Positions 33,622 to 42,669 are shown, counted from the first letter of the stretch. The stretch is DNA of 64,000 nt from Collimonas silvisoli (GCF_018305005.1 NZ_JAGQEG010000005.1:1-64000); one strand, 5' to 3'. Program-made: numbers and translations. Notes: generated by a model not told the origin, from the sequence alone.

Positions 33622-33862
33622 GCCGGCGTTGCCGGCTACATGCCCAAGTAGCCGAGACCTTCGAGGCTACGGTGCCTACGCACTGGTCGCGCTCTTCCCT
33701 CAACGTTTATCACCTACTGCGCAAGGCTCCGTCACGCGCCTGTCTCCGCAAGACTCAGGAAGACGGAGGCATTGCTCCGTATCAATCATCACATCAACCC
33801 ACAGGGGACGCTCCTTGCCCCTTGGGGCAGTGCGTCCCCGCGCTTTCATCTAGGACAACACC
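33622..33862 (+). ncRNA. repeated structured 5' leader, copy C (radC-motif-like)
   Basis: Hairpins are GCCGGC-GTT-GCCGGC (33622-33636), AAGTAGCCGAGACC..GGCTACGG (33647-33672) and GTGC-CTAC-GCAC (33672-33683). Farther on there is a two-tier hairpin, GGGGACGC/GCGTCCCC around GCCCC/GGGGC, at 33805-33840, just before the start codon at 33863. The middle hairpin is identical to copy A over 23 bases. Confidence 0.65.
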
Positions 33863-34516
33863 ATGCCCCTCTCATCCACCACCACCACCACGCTATATCG
33901 CATCGACGAGTGCCCGGACCTCATGGCCGACGCTTACATCGGCGACGAGCAAGGCAACCTGGTCTTTCTCTCCGCCTGGGCGCGCGACACCGCAGTCCAG
34001 GAATTCCTCGCCCGCTTGACCCTGGGTCGGAACGAACAGGGACTGGACCAGCTCCATCTGATCAGCGAACAAGGCGGCTCGATTCCGGTGTTCGTCGGCC
34101 ACGCCGATCAACTGGAAAAGAAGTCGACCCGCGCCTTCCGGCGCACCCTGTTCGGCTCCATCGTCCATCTCTGGCTCTACGACCAACGCTGCGTGCGGCC
34201 CGACAAGGCCAACGCCAGCGCGCTTGCCTTGCTTCCCCGGGATTCGTCGCACCGCATCGACCGATTGTGGCGGCTCACCCGGGACACCTGTCCGCTCCCG
34301 CTGCTCGATCACTGGCGGGACGTGGTGCTGGAACTGCTGCAGTCCCGGGCCATGCTCAACCGGCTACCCGTGGCCCTCGGTCCCCTCGAAGGTCACCGTC
34401 TGGCGCTCGACGTGCCGGCACTGTCCCAAGCCCTGGGCGAGTTGATCCGCAGCGGCAGGCTTAGCACCACACCGTGCGAGCCCGTCATCCCCGCACCACA
34501 ACTGCAAGTGGCCTGA
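33863..34516 (+). CDS. conserved ICE hypothetical protein
   Basis: The 217-residue soluble protein includes YRIDECPDLMADAYIGDEQGNLVFLSAWARDTAVQEFLARLTLG and FRRTLFGSIVHLWLYDQRCVRPDKANASALAL. A C-terminal helical part (LLDHWRDVVLELLQSRAMLNRLPVALGPLEGHRLALDVPALSQALGELI) follows. No catalytic motif is visible. It starts behind leader copy C with a weak ribosome site (AGGACAAC). I do not recognise a named family. Its place among DNA-processing genes is the only clue. Confidence 0.65.
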   Translation: MPLSSTTTTTLYRIDECPDLMADAYIGDEQGNLVFLSAWARDTAVQEFLARLTLGRNEQGLDQLHLISEQGGSIPVFVGHADQLEKKSTRAFRRTLFGSIVHLWLYDQRCVRPDKANASALALLPRDSSHRIDRLWRLTRDTCPLPLLDHWRDVVLELLQSRAMLNRLPVALGPLEGHRLALDVPALSQALGELIRSGRLSTTPCEPVIPAPQLQVA

Positions 34517-34578
34517 GCCACGCCCCGTCGGGACGCACGTCGCACACCGGCACCTTCATCCTCGACCTGGAGAATTTC

Positions 34579-35688
34579 ATGGCTCTCATGTTCCCTCGTA
34601 TCGCACGCAACTTCGCCAAGGCCGGCTACTACCCGACCGACGAAGCAACGCTCGAACGCACACTCCATGCGCTGGCGCCTGCCGCTGGGCCGCTGAGCAT
34701 CATCGACCCCTGTGCCGGCGAAGGCGTTGCCATCGCCGAAGCCGCTCACGCCCTCGGGCGCGAGCAGGTACGGGCTTACGCCGTGGAGTACGACGCCTCG
34801 CGCGCCGAGCATGCCCGGCATCTGGTGGACCGCTGTATTCATGGCGACCTGATGGACACCATCATCAGTCGCCAGGTCTTCGGTCTGATGTGGCTCAACC
34901 CGCCCTACGGCGACCTCGCCAAGGATGCCAATGGCAATCTCGGCTACCAGGGTCAAGGCAGGGCCAGGCTCGAAAAGCTGTTCTATCAACGCTGCTTGCC
35001 GTTGCTGCAGTACGACGGCCTGCTGGTATTCATCGTGCCGTATTCGGTGCTCGATGCCGAGCTCGTCGGCTGGCTGACCCGTCACTTTACCGACCTGCGC
35101 ATCTACCGAGCGGTGGAGACGCAGTTCAAGCAAGTGGTGATCTACGGCCGGCGCACGCGCCAGCGCGACCAGTCCACGGACGCATCCAGAGCCGTACGCG
35201 AGCGGCTGCTGCAGATTGGCCAAGGCGTGATCGAAGCTGAGGAACTGCCCATCGAGTGGCCGTTCCAGCCGTACGTTGTCCCCGTGAGCCCGTCGGAACC
35301 GGAGCACTTCTATCGAGTGACCATGGAACCCGGGCAGTTCGCCGACGAAGTTCAGCGACTGCAAGGCCTTTGGCCCTCGATGGACACCTATCTGGGCGCA
35401 TCACAGCAGTCGCTGCGACCGCCGGCGCGTGCCTTGTCCCACTGGCATCTGGCTTTGGCGCTGGCCGCGGGGGCGATCTCCGGAGTGGTTCAGTCCAAGA
35501 CCGGACGTGTACTCGTGGTCAAGGGCGACACCCACAAGGAAAAGTCGCTCACCCGCGAATACACCGAACGCGACGACGGCTCCATCGCCGAAACACGCAT
35601 CCTCACCGACCGCTTCGTCCCCGTGATCCGGGCCTGGGATATGACTCCCGGTTCCGTGACCCATGGGCAGGTGCTGACGATCCGGTAA
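34579..35688 (+). CDS. DUF6094-type SAM-dependent methyltransferase
   Basis: The 369-residue protein has a SAM-binding motif I (LSIIDPCAGEGVAIAEAAHAL, about 38-58), an acidic motif II (YAVEYDAS) and the N6-adenine catalytic motif NPPY (residues 107-110). A C-terminal domain seen in ICE DUF6094 proteins (about 245-369) follows. It begins MALMFPRIARNFAKAGYYPTDEATLER, typical of this family. The start follows TGGAGA. It could methylate DNA, giving the ICE a third modification enzyme, or another substrate. The family has not been characterised to my knowledge. Confidence 0.82.
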   Translation: MALMFPRIARNFAKAGYYPTDEATLERTLHALAPAAGPLSIIDPCAGEGVAIAEAAHALGREQVRAYAVEYDASRAEHARHLVDRCIHGDLMDTIISRQVFGLMWLNPPYGDLAKDANGNLGYQGQGRARLEKLFYQRCLPLLQYDGLLVFIVPYSVLDAELVGWLTRHFTDLRIYRAVETQFKQVVIYGRRTRQRDQSTDASRAVRERLLQIGQGVIEAEELPIEWPFQPYVVPVSPSEPEHFYRVTMEPGQFADEVQRLQGLWPSMDTYLGASQQSLRPPARALSHWHLALALAAGAISGVVQSKTGRVLVVKGDTHKEKSLTREYTERDDGSIAETRILTDRFVPVIRAWDMTPGSVTHGQVLTIR

Positions 35689-35777
35689 CCGGATGTCCTC
35701 CCCCCCGTTTTCAACCGCAACACACTGCCGCCCAACCCGGTGGCACACCCATTAATCGACACCCTCAGGAGGTCACC

Positions 35778-36098
35778 ATGTTCATCCGCTTTCATTCCGC
35801 TTCACGGAAAGTAACGTCGCTCCCACTCTTCTGCTTCAGCACGCTTCATGTGAGTGAGAAAGTCCGCTGGCTTGGCAACAATGGCCTGATCGATCCTATC
35901 GAATTTCTTCGCCGTCATATGCGTGGCGACTGGGGTGACGTCGATAGCGACACGCGTCTGAGCAACGACGCTTCGCTTGCGATTGATGGACCACTCACCT
36001 CGCGCTATGCGGTGAATCGCCAGCTCCACTTACTAATCGAAACCAGCGAGGAAGGCATCACCAACATCTTTTTGGAGGGAGAAACCGCCAAACCGTGA
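35778..36098 (+). CDS. GDWGD-motif small protein, paralog 1
   Basis: The 106-residue protein has the core IDPIEFLRRHMRGDWGDVDSDTRLSNDASLAID (about 39-71). A short beta-rich end follows (YAVNRQLHLLIETSEEGITNIFLEG). The same core occurs in the next two genes, so this is the first of three tandem paralogs. It starts behind AGGAGG. Relatives on plasmids end IITEADRS.TT.LLP; this copy has diverged most there. The function is unknown, though the family is often found near antirestriction genes. Confidence 0.75.
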   Translation: MFIRFHSASRKVTSLPLFCFSTLHVSEKVRWLGNNGLIDPIEFLRRHMRGDWGDVDSDTRLSNDASLAIDGPLTSRYAVNRQLHLLIETSEEGITNIFLEGETAKP

Positions 36099-36176
36099 TG
36101 TCCCGATAGGGCATCCCTACCCCAGCGGGCCCAGCGCCCTTGGGGCGACGGCCCCTTCTCTATCCAGGAGACATCC

Positions 36177-36479
36177 ATGGCAAGTCCAACCACGTTGTTC
36201 CCGATCGGTGCATTGATCTTCAGTCCTGACGTTGAGCGTCTCATGCGTGAAGGGCGGCTCGACCCGATGCCGTTTTTCCACCGCCACGTTCGTGGCGATT
36301 GGGGTGACGTCGACGACGTCCTCTGGCAGGCGAACAATGCGGCCCAGAAGACCGGGGAGCAGCTTGAGTCCCTGTACATCGTCACTCGCGATATCTGCCT
36401 GAGCGTGTTCACGCTGGCCGACCGCAGCGCGACGCACATCACGTTGGCGTTCGAGGCCCGAACGCGAGTACCACGATAG
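36177..36479 (+). CDS. GDWGD-motif small protein, paralog 2
   Basis: The 100-residue protein has the shared core LDPMPFFHRHVRGDWGDVDDVLWQANNAAQKTGEQLESLYIVTRDICLSVFTLADRSATHITLAFEA. The start follows CAGGAG and a two-tier GC hairpin in its leader (36127-36155). The RSATHITL end corresponds to the RSVTTLLL end of paralog 3. Function unknown. Tandem divergence without pseudogenisation suggests each copy is kept for a different partner or phase. Confidence 0.75.
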   Translation: MASPTTLFPIGALIFSPDVERLMREGRLDPMPFFHRHVRGDWGDVDDVLWQANNAAQKTGEQLESLYIVTRDICLSVFTLADRSATHITLAFEARTRVPR

Positions 36480-36580
36480 TCCCATCGACGGGCCCAACGT
36501 GCCTGTCATCGCTTTTCACCCACCGGGGTCCAGTCGCCCCGATGGGGTGCCGTGGCCCCTCTTTTCTATGAGGCATCTCC

Positions 36581-36892
36581 ATGGCACACCAAGCACTGTT
36601 CATCAGCACAATACCCAACGTGCGTTTTTCACCCGGTCAAATCGTAGTGACTCAAGGTGTCGATTCGCTGATTCAACAAGGTCGCTTCAATCCCAATGAC
36701 CTCCTGCGTCGCCACCTTGATGGCGACTGGGGAGACTTGGACGACAACGACCGCCAGCAGAACGACGCCGCGCTGTTGTCTGGCGACGATCGGCTGTTTT
36801 CCTCCTACCAAGTCGCACCTGACCTGAAGATCTGGATCATCACGGAATGGGACCGCAGCGTGACCACGCTGCTGCTGCCGTCCGAATACTGA
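36581..36892 (+). CDS. GDWGD-motif small protein, paralog 3
   Basis: The 103-residue protein is closest to the plasmid family consensus: FNPNDLLRRHLDGDWGDLDDNDRQQNDAALLSGDDRLFSSYQVAPDLKIWIITEWDRSVTTLLLPSEY. Such proteins are sometimes mislabelled as restriction enzyme subunits, but they have no methyltransferase or nuclease motif. It has its own leader hairpin (about 36522-36558). It is the last of the three paralogs before the helicase gene. Confidence 0.78.
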   Translation: MAHQALFISTIPNVRFSPGQIVVTQGVDSLIQQGRFNPNDLLRRHLDGDWGDLDDNDRQQNDAALLSGDDRLFSSYQVAPDLKIWIITEWDRSVTTLLLPSEY

Positions 36893-36916
36893 TCCTTCGC
36901 CGTCATCCCAACCCCA

Positions 36917-36955
36917 GGGGCATCTCACTGCCCCTCGGGGGCTGGTGTATGCCCC
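36917..36955 (+). promoter_or_regulatory. two-tier GC hairpin in the helicase leader
   Basis: The outer stem is GGGGCAT (36917-36923)/ATGCCCC (36949-36955) and the inner stem is GCCCC-TCG-GGGGC (36930-36942). It ends 20 bp before the start codon. The same design occurs at 33805, 36127 and 36522. Confidence 0.55.
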
Positions 36956-36975
36956 ACTTCATCTGGAGCATCACT

Positions 36976-39261
36976 ATGACCCTCGATCTCACAACCTTGC
37001 CCGCTGAACTCGACGAGGCATCGCAACAAGGCGATCTGCTCGAAGCCGAAGCTTCCCCTTTGAACATCAGCCTCAACGACTTCGTCGGTGAGTTCGGCGA
37101 CGACCTGCTCGAATCTCTCAATCGAGCCAATCCACCGGTCTACACCGGCCAAGCGAAAGCCCACCGGCAAGTCATACTCGCTGGCCTCAAGCGCCAACTG
37201 TTCCCCGCCCAGGCCGACGTCGTCCACGCGGTAACCGAGCTGCTGCTCGATCGCAACGAGCGTGCTGCCGTCATCAACGCCGAGATGGGCACGGGCAAGA
37301 CGATCATGGCCATCGCCACCGCGGTGGTCATGCGAGCCGAAGGCTATCGCCGTTCCCTGGTCCTGTCGCCGCCGCACCTGGTCTATAAGTGGCGCCGAGA
37401 AATCCTCTCGACCGTCCCCGGCGCCAAGGTATGGGTCTTGAACGGTCCCGATACGCTGGTGAAGCTGCTCAAGCTGCGCGAGCAACTGGGCGTGCAAGCC
37501 GATGGCCAGGAGTTTTTCGTGATGGGGCGCGTGCGCATGCGCATGGGTTTCCACTGGCGTCCTGCATTTGTGCGTCTTCGATCGCGCAGCGGTTACTTTG
37601 GCGGTTGTCCGCACTGCGGCCAGGTGATCCTCGATACGGACGGTGAGCCGATTTCAGCGGTTGAACTCGAGGCCGAGGAAACCCGTCGCAAGTGTAGCCA
37701 GTGCAACAGCGCCCTGTGGACGTTGATGCGTCCCAGAAGCCTGTCGGGTACAGATCGATCGTCCGCAGTGCTCAAAGCGTTGAAGCGTATTCCCACCATC
37801 GGCGAAGCTACCGCGCAGAAGCTGATGAAGAAGTTCGGCGACGGCTTCCTAGCCTCGATGCTCGGCGACAACCTGTTCGAGTTCATCAACCTGATGGATG
37901 CAAACGGCGAGCTGGTCTTCTCCGATCGTCAGGCCCAGCGCATGGAACGGGCTATGGCGAACATGGAGTTCGGCTTCGGCGAAGGCGGCTATCAACCGAC
38001 GGAGTTCGTCAAACGCTATCTGCCACAGGGCTTCTTCGATCTGCTCATCGTCGACGAGGGGCACGAGTACAAAAGCCCCGGCTCGGCGCAGGGACAGGCC
38101 ATGGGCGTGCTTGCCGCCAAGGTTCGCAAATCCCTGGTGCTCACCGGCACGCTGATGGGCGGCTACGCGGATGATCTGTTTGCGTTGCTGTTCCGTACCC
38201 TGCCCGGCCGCATGATCGAAGATGGCTACCGGCCGTCCAAGAGCGGCAGCCTAGCCTCGGCAGGGATGGCTTTCATGCGCGATCACGGCGTCCTGAAGGA
38301 TATCTACAGCGAAAGCACGGGCAACGCTCACAAGACCGCCAAAGGCAACAAGATCACCGTGCGCACCGTCAAGGCGCCGGGTTTTGGTCCCAAGGGCATC
38401 ATGCGTTGCGTGTTGCCGTTCACTGTGTTCCTCAAGCTGCGCGATATCGGCGGCAATGTGTTGCCCTCGTATGACGAGGAGTTCCGCGAAGTCGCCATGG
38501 AGACCGAGCAAGCCGCAGCCTATCGCGCCTTGTCCGGCACCCTGACCACGGCGCTCAAGGAGGCTCTGAGAAAGCGGGATACGACGCTACTGGGTGTGGT
38601 CCTCAACGTGCTGCTGGCCTGGGCCGATTGCTGCTTCCGGGCGGAGTCGGTAAGCCATCCACGCACGCGCCAACTCCTGGCGTTCACGCCAGCTCAGTTC
38701 CACGAGCGTGCCGTGATGCCCAAGGAGCGCGAACTGATCGACATCTGCCGTGAAGAAAAGGCAGCCGGCCGCAAGACCCTCGTCTACAGCGTCTACACCG
38801 GAACGCGCGATACCACCTCGCGGTTGAAGGTGCTGCTCGAGCAGGAAGGCTTCAAGGTAGCGGTGCTGCGCGCAAGCGTGGATCCGTCTCGCCGTGAAGA
38901 CTGGGTAGCCGAGCAGGTGGATCGCGGCGTGGATGTGGTGATCACCAACCCTGAGCTGGTCAAAACCGGCCTGGATCTGTTGGAGTTCCCCACCATCGTG
39001 TTCATGCAGTCAGGCTACAACGTCTACACCCTTCAGCAAGCTGCCCGCCGTTCGTGGCGCATCGGCCAAACGCAGCCGGTGCGTGTGATCTTCCTCGGCT
39101 ACACGGCAACATCGCAGATGGACTGTCTGAAGCTGATGGCCAAGAAAATCATGGTGTCGCAGAGCACGTCGGGGGACATTCCCGATTCCGGGCTCGACGT
39201 GCTGAATCAGGGCGGCGATTCAGTTGAAGTGGCTCTGGCCAGGCAACTGGTCGCAGCGTGA
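36976..39261 (+). CDS. SNF2-type helicase of the ICE
   Basis: The 761-residue superfamily 2 protein has Walker A GTGKT (105-109), motif Ia (LVLSPPHLVYKWRREIL), a zinc-binding pair (CPHCG and CSQC, about 213-250), DEGH box (360-363) and motif III (LVLTGTLMGGY). The C-terminal helicase lobe ends with QQAARRSWRIGQTQPVRVIFL (about 690-711), the SNF2 Q/R motif. A helix-hairpin-helix-like segment (LKRIPTIGEATAQKLMKKFGDGF) lies between. The start at 36976 follows CTGGAG. It probably remodels protein-DNA complexes or assists replication of the element. A terminator closes the unit. Confidence 0.85.
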   Translation: MTLDLTTLPAELDEASQQGDLLEAEASPLNISLNDFVGEFGDDLLESLNRANPPVYTGQAKAHRQVILAGLKRQLFPAQADVVHAVTELLLDRNERAAVINAEMGTGKTIMAIATAVVMRAEGYRRSLVLSPPHLVYKWRREILSTVPGAKVWVLNGPDTLVKLLKLREQLGVQADGQEFFVMGRVRMRMGFHWRPAFVRLRSRSGYFGGCPHCGQVILDTDGEPISAVELEAEETRRKCSQCNSALWTLMRPRSLSGTDRSSAVLKALKRIPTIGEATAQKLMKKFGDGFLASMLGDNLFEFINLMDANGELVFSDRQAQRMERAMANMEFGFGEGGYQPTEFVKRYLPQGFFDLLIVDEGHEYKSPGSAQGQAMGVLAAKVRKSLVLTGTLMGGYADDLFALLFRTLPGRMIEDGYRPSKSGSLASAGMAFMRDHGVLKDIYSESTGNAHKTAKGNKITVRTVKAPGFGPKGIMRCVLPFTVFLKLRDIGGNVLPSYDEEFREVAMETEQAAAYRALSGTLTTALKEALRKRDTTLLGVVLNVLLAWADCCFRAESVSHPRTRQLLAFTPAQFHERAVMPKERELIDICREEKAAGRKTLVYSVYTGTRDTTSRLKVLLEQEGFKVAVLRASVDPSRREDWVAEQVDRGVDVVITNPELVKTGLDLLEFPTIVFMQSGYNVYTLQQAARRSWRIGQTQPVRVIFLGYTATSQMDCLKLMAKKIMVSQSTSGDIPDSGLDVLNQGGDSVEVALARQLVAA

Positions 39262-39297
39262 TCCTCACGCGTGTTCTCCCTCTAGCGAGGGTTTCAT

Positions 39298-39319
39298 AGG
39301 CCCTTCGGGGCCTTTTTTT
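39298..39319 (+). terminator. rho-independent terminator
   Basis: AGGCCC-TTCG-GGGCCT followed by TTTTTTA. It ends the helicase unit. The 264 bp after it up to the convergent HNH gene hold nothing recognisable. Confidence 0.9.
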
Positions 39320-39583
39320 ATTCTTCTTGAATTTTCGGGGAACGCGGGGCGAAGTGTCGGCGTTCGGCCAGAAGCAGTCGACTAGGCATTCTTCTTGATG
39401 GACTGCTTATGGCTTTCTGAGGCACTCGCGACAGATGATCCTGGCGGCCGCTGCGTTCGTTAACCGGCATTCGATGGGTGGCATCTCAAATGACCGCTGC
39501 ACACCCAAGACCTAATGCTCGATAGAGTGCCAAGTCTCTTATAGCCAATTTGCGCTACCGACGCCGCCGCACAGAGATGGCGC

Positions 39584-41029
39584 TCAATCTGCTTTGGGCG
39601 GCGTGGTGTCTATGGCCTCCGCAAAGGTGAAGTGCAAGGGATACGGCTCATTGCGTCTGAAGTCCGGCGACGACAGGTTTTCCTCAACGGGCCGCGCCGG
39701 TCCATACGCCTCAATGTGATCCCCGGTTTCCCACGGGTGCGGGAAGTAGACAAGGGACGTCTGCACCGGCTCCTGGCCCATGCCATCTTCCTTGGGCATC
39801 GGTAGCGCGATCTGATGAACGTGATTGCCGTACTGAACCATGAACATCAGGTAGGGACACCCCGAGACCGATGCTTTCCTGCGAACCAACATGAAGCTGA
39901 TCTTGTCGTTGGGTACCGGTCCAGCGATGAACTGGCTGTATAGCATCAGCGGATGAAAAGGGAGGCTCTCAAAGGTATGCTTCTTCTCCAAGATCCAGTC
40001 CTTGAGGTGCTGGCACTTGCTGACCTCGGGTTCAGGCATCACCGCAAGCGCCATCTTCACGAAACTTTTGAAGACGCCCATCGGGATGTATGGCGGACGT
40101 TCAAGCCGCATTTCGATCCGCTTGGCCTTGTCATCGAACTTGAGACGCGGGTCGCCGTTGCGCACGGTCAGCTTCAGGTTGCCGTTCTTGACGTCGATCC
40201 GAAGATCACTGTCCGAGGTCACGAACGTCGGTACCTTCTTTTTGCCCCGGATGCGGCCTGTCGAGCGAGCCAGCAACGACCAGTCTCCAAAAGGGGCGTC
40301 GACGGCTGAGGCGAAATGAGTGTTGCAGATATCGCACTCGCGACTATCGATCAGCCACTTGTTGCCGATCTGCTCGGGGAAGGCGTGCGAGATGTTGTCA
40401 AAGGCCACATCCGGGGCGGACTTGCCGCAGTACCTGCAGACCTGCGGTTCGCCAGCGCCAAGAACGACCTCGGCCGACTTCCGGTCAAAGTTGTCAGCGG
40501 CAAGAAGGTCGTAGCGCTGCTCCAGCCACTGGAGTTTGGAAGCGTGCGACTGTGTCATCTCGGGTAACGGGCCAGCCTCGGGCTCAGGCCTGAAGTCAAG
40601 ACGCCCAGCGTCCGGAAAAGCATCCAGGATCGCTGCGCGCTCTTCGTTGGTCTGCGGCACTGCGATGACCATGGATACGCGGTGAGCCTTCAGCAGCGCG
40701 AGCCGGGCCGCGTCTACGCCAACGAACAGGACCAACCCGACGAAGTTCCCCACCGCTTGGTCGTCGATTAAATCCAAAGATGGGCCGGAGCCGATGTTCA
40801 CCGTCTCGCCGGCGGTGAGGCTTTCTACGGTGGCCGGCGTCAGCAGCGCCAAGAGCTGCGACCTGTGGGACTGCGCTGCGTTCAGGGCCAGCGGCGCCCC
40901 TCCTTGCTGGGCGAACCCAATGGCGAAGGCGATGGTTGCTGCGAGCTGCTCTGACTGGTCGTCCAGCGAGCCGGTCACTATGGTGTTTTGAATCGCGGGC
41001 TCCCGCGGATCTTCAGTCGTTTGCATCAT
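39584..41029 (-). CDS. HNH-nuclease-like protein, putative defence gene
   Basis: The 481-residue protein has a central HNH-type zinc module: CRYCGK (Cys198, Cys201), ISHAFPEQIGNK (His215, Asn223) and ECDICNTHF (Cys232, Cys235, Asn236, His238). The N-terminal 190 residues and C-terminal 240 residues are of unknown type. The module would cut or nick DNA with one metal ion. It is on the strand opposite to the ICE backbone, next to the AbiE pair, in a typical cargo slot. An anti-phage or anti-plasmid role is plausible. The ATG at 41029 follows GGGG; a second ATG is the next codon. Confidence 0.65.
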   Translation of the reverse strand: MMQTTEDPREPAIQNTIVTGSLDDQSEQLAATIAFAIGFAQQGGAPLALNAAQSHRSQLLALLTPATVESLTAGETVNIGSGPSLDLIDDQAVGNFVGLVLFVGVDAARLALLKAHRVSMVIAVPQTNEERAAILDAFPDAGRLDFRPEPEAGPLPEMTQSHASKLQWLEQRYDLLAADNFDRKSAEVVLGAGEPQVCRYCGKSAPDVAFDNISHAFPEQIGNKWLIDSRECDICNTHFASAVDAPFGDWSLLARSTGRIRGKKKVPTFVTSDSDLRIDVKNGNLKLTVRNGDPRLKFDDKAKRIEMRLERPPYIPMGVFKSFVKMALAVMPEPEVSKCQHLKDWILEKKHTFESLPFHPLMLYSQFIAGPVPNDKISFMLVRRKASVSGCPYLMFMVQYGNHVHQIALPMPKEDGMGQEPVQTSLVYFPHPWETGDHIEAYGPARPVEENLSSPDFRRNEPYPLHFTFAEAIDTTPPKAD

Positions 41030-41177
41030 GTGATTTACCCCTATAGATTAATTCTGCTATCAAACTCTGCAGCTGCCAGGACTGAGATTCATAGACCGCC
41101 TGACGGCGTGTCGCGTATCCAATAGTCATGGCACATGTTTCGCGTATATCGCTCGATGCTATGAGCAGCTTCGTTGA

Positions 41178-41771
41178 TCAAGCGCTCTTGCGCGTGAGCT
41201 TGTCGAACTCGCGCTTCATCGCCGCCCACTTCCAGCGCTCGTCGTCAACGTGGTAAGACAGCAAGGGAATGAGATCTCGCCGCGCCTCTGGCCAGAGCAG
41301 ACGACCGTCTTCCAGGCGATCCATATCGCTCTTCCGAATCACCCAGCCGACGATCTTGGCGTCCTTCGCACGGAGAATTTTGATGACGCCTTCCATATTT
41401 TGATACCCGCCGCCGGTCCCCTCCAGCGCGAGCCTTCCCCGGCTAAATACAAACCACTCGCCCGTTGTCTTGGACTCCAGCACATAGCCGGGCAAGTTGT
41501 ACGCCGTACTGGGCTGGTCCTCCACCAACAGGTGCACCACCGGCTGTTCGACGTAGGTCAGCAAACGCTCGATGTCGTAACGGGCATCAAAGCTCTCGAA
41601 GCGGCGCGGCATAGCAGGTGAGTCGACCTCATCATCCGCCTCCGACGCCCTCTCATCCCGATCCACATTCGGCGGCTCGGCAGCATTCTTCGCACCGAAA
41701 AGGTAGGCATCCACGCGGTTGCCAAGGACGTTCTGGAATACATTCCAGAACAAGCTGCTGATCGGGTCCAC
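41178..41771 (-). CDS. hypothetical protein in the defence block
   Basis: The 197-residue protein starts MDPISSLFWNVFQNVLGNRVDAYLFGAK with a GTG codon behind GGGGGGATGA. An acidic linker follows (about 33-55), then a compact domain (YDIERLLTYVEQPVVHLLVEDQPS through GWVIRKSDMDRLEDGRLLWPEARRDLIPLL). The amphipathic first 25 residues could touch a membrane or partner. It lies between AbiEii (40 bp) and the HNH gene (148 bp), all on one strand. It may act with either. No family recognised. Confidence 0.5.
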   Translation of the reverse strand: MDPISSLFWNVFQNVLGNRVDAYLFGAKNAAEPPNVDRDERASEADDEVDSPAMPRRFESFDARYDIERLLTYVEQPVVHLLVEDQPSTAYNLPGYVLESKTTGEWFVFSRGRLALEGTGGGYQNMEGVIKILRAKDAKIVGWVIRKSDMDRLEDGRLLWPEARRDLIPLLSYHVDDERWKWAAMKREFDKLTRKSA

Positions 41772-41811
41772 TCATCCCCCCACAAGTGATATTGAATCCT
41801 TCGTTGATGCC

Positions 41812-42669
41812 TCAGGGCGCCAGATGCGTGAAGTAAGCCTCCTGCACGACAGCGGCGGCCCGATCAACGTCAAACTTGGGCAAGCCGGGCCGGAGCAAGG
41901 TGTCCATGTCCTTACGAAACGATGCTTTGCGCAGGCGCGCAGCCAGGTGATCATTGGCTTCGTTCGCACTGAATTGTGTGCCCTCGTTGTCCAGATACCA
42001 GGTGAACGCTTCCATCGCCTTGCGTCCGTCGACCCGGTATGGCGTGCTGCCGGCCTCGCTGAGTTGCCATGCATGGGCGAGGTCAAAGAGATCGCGGCCC
42101 TGCTCGCGCTGCATGAGCGCACGCGTCTTGGTCCCCATCATCTCGTTGATATCGTACGAACGCGCAACGACCTCCACTCGCTCGCCGTCATCGTCCAGCG
42201 TCGCCATGGTGACGTCGACCAGCGGAAACAGCGAAGCGTTCTCGTTGAGATTGACCTCCACCTTGATGGTCTCCTCGCGCTGCAGACCCAGCGGGACGAA
42301 CTTGTAGGAGACGCGCAGAATCCGCGAGGGCCGGACGGCGTTGCGCAACGCCAGCCAGGCATTGGCGATCAGCGGCTCCGTCGGACGCCCAAGAATGGGC
42401 GACAGGATGCGGCGCAGATGCTGCTCAAGCTGGTTCCCGTCCATGGGCTTGATCAGCACCAGGTCGATGTCTTCGGAGTAACGCGCGGCGGGGGCCAAGT
42501 GGGCTTTGTGTAATACCGTGCCACCGCGCATGGCCAGATGCTCGCGCAACAGATCGTCGTTGAAGATGGCAGCGACGCCACGAGACAAGCGCAGATCCTG
42601 CTCGACCTGGCTGCGCCGCGGCCACGGCGCGTCCATCTGCCAGGCTGTCAAATGGTGCTGCTGCATCAT
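41812..42669 (-). CDS. abiEii: AbiEii/AbiGii-family nucleotidyltransferase toxin
   Basis: The 285-residue protein has the AbiEii nucleotidyltransferase signature: MRGGTVLHKAHLAPAARYSEDIDLVLI (about 47-72), with Gly49-Gly50, Ser65 and the Asp67/Asp69 pair. The later EVNLNENA and GTKTRALMQREQGRDLFDLAHAW segments are also typical. Known members transfer nucleotides to tRNA or bind GTP and arrest growth until phage infection fails. It overlaps the antitoxin stop by 4 bp, so it is translationally coupled. It lies in the cargo block of the ICE and could serve defence or element stability. Confidence 0.88.
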   Translation of the reverse strand: MMQQHHLTAWQMDAPWPRRSQVEQDLRLSRGVAAIFNDDLLREHLAMRGGTVLHKAHLAPAARYSEDIDLVLIKPMDGNQLEQHLRRILSPILGRPTEPLIANAWLALRNAVRPSRILRVSYKFVPLGLQREETIKVEVNLNENASLFPLVDVTMATLDDDGERVEVVARSYDINEMMGTKTRALMQREQGRDLFDLAHAWQLSEAGSTPYRVDGRKAMEAFTWYLDNEGTQFSANEANDHLAARLRKASFRKDMDTLLRPGLPKFDVDRAAAVVQEAYFTHLAP

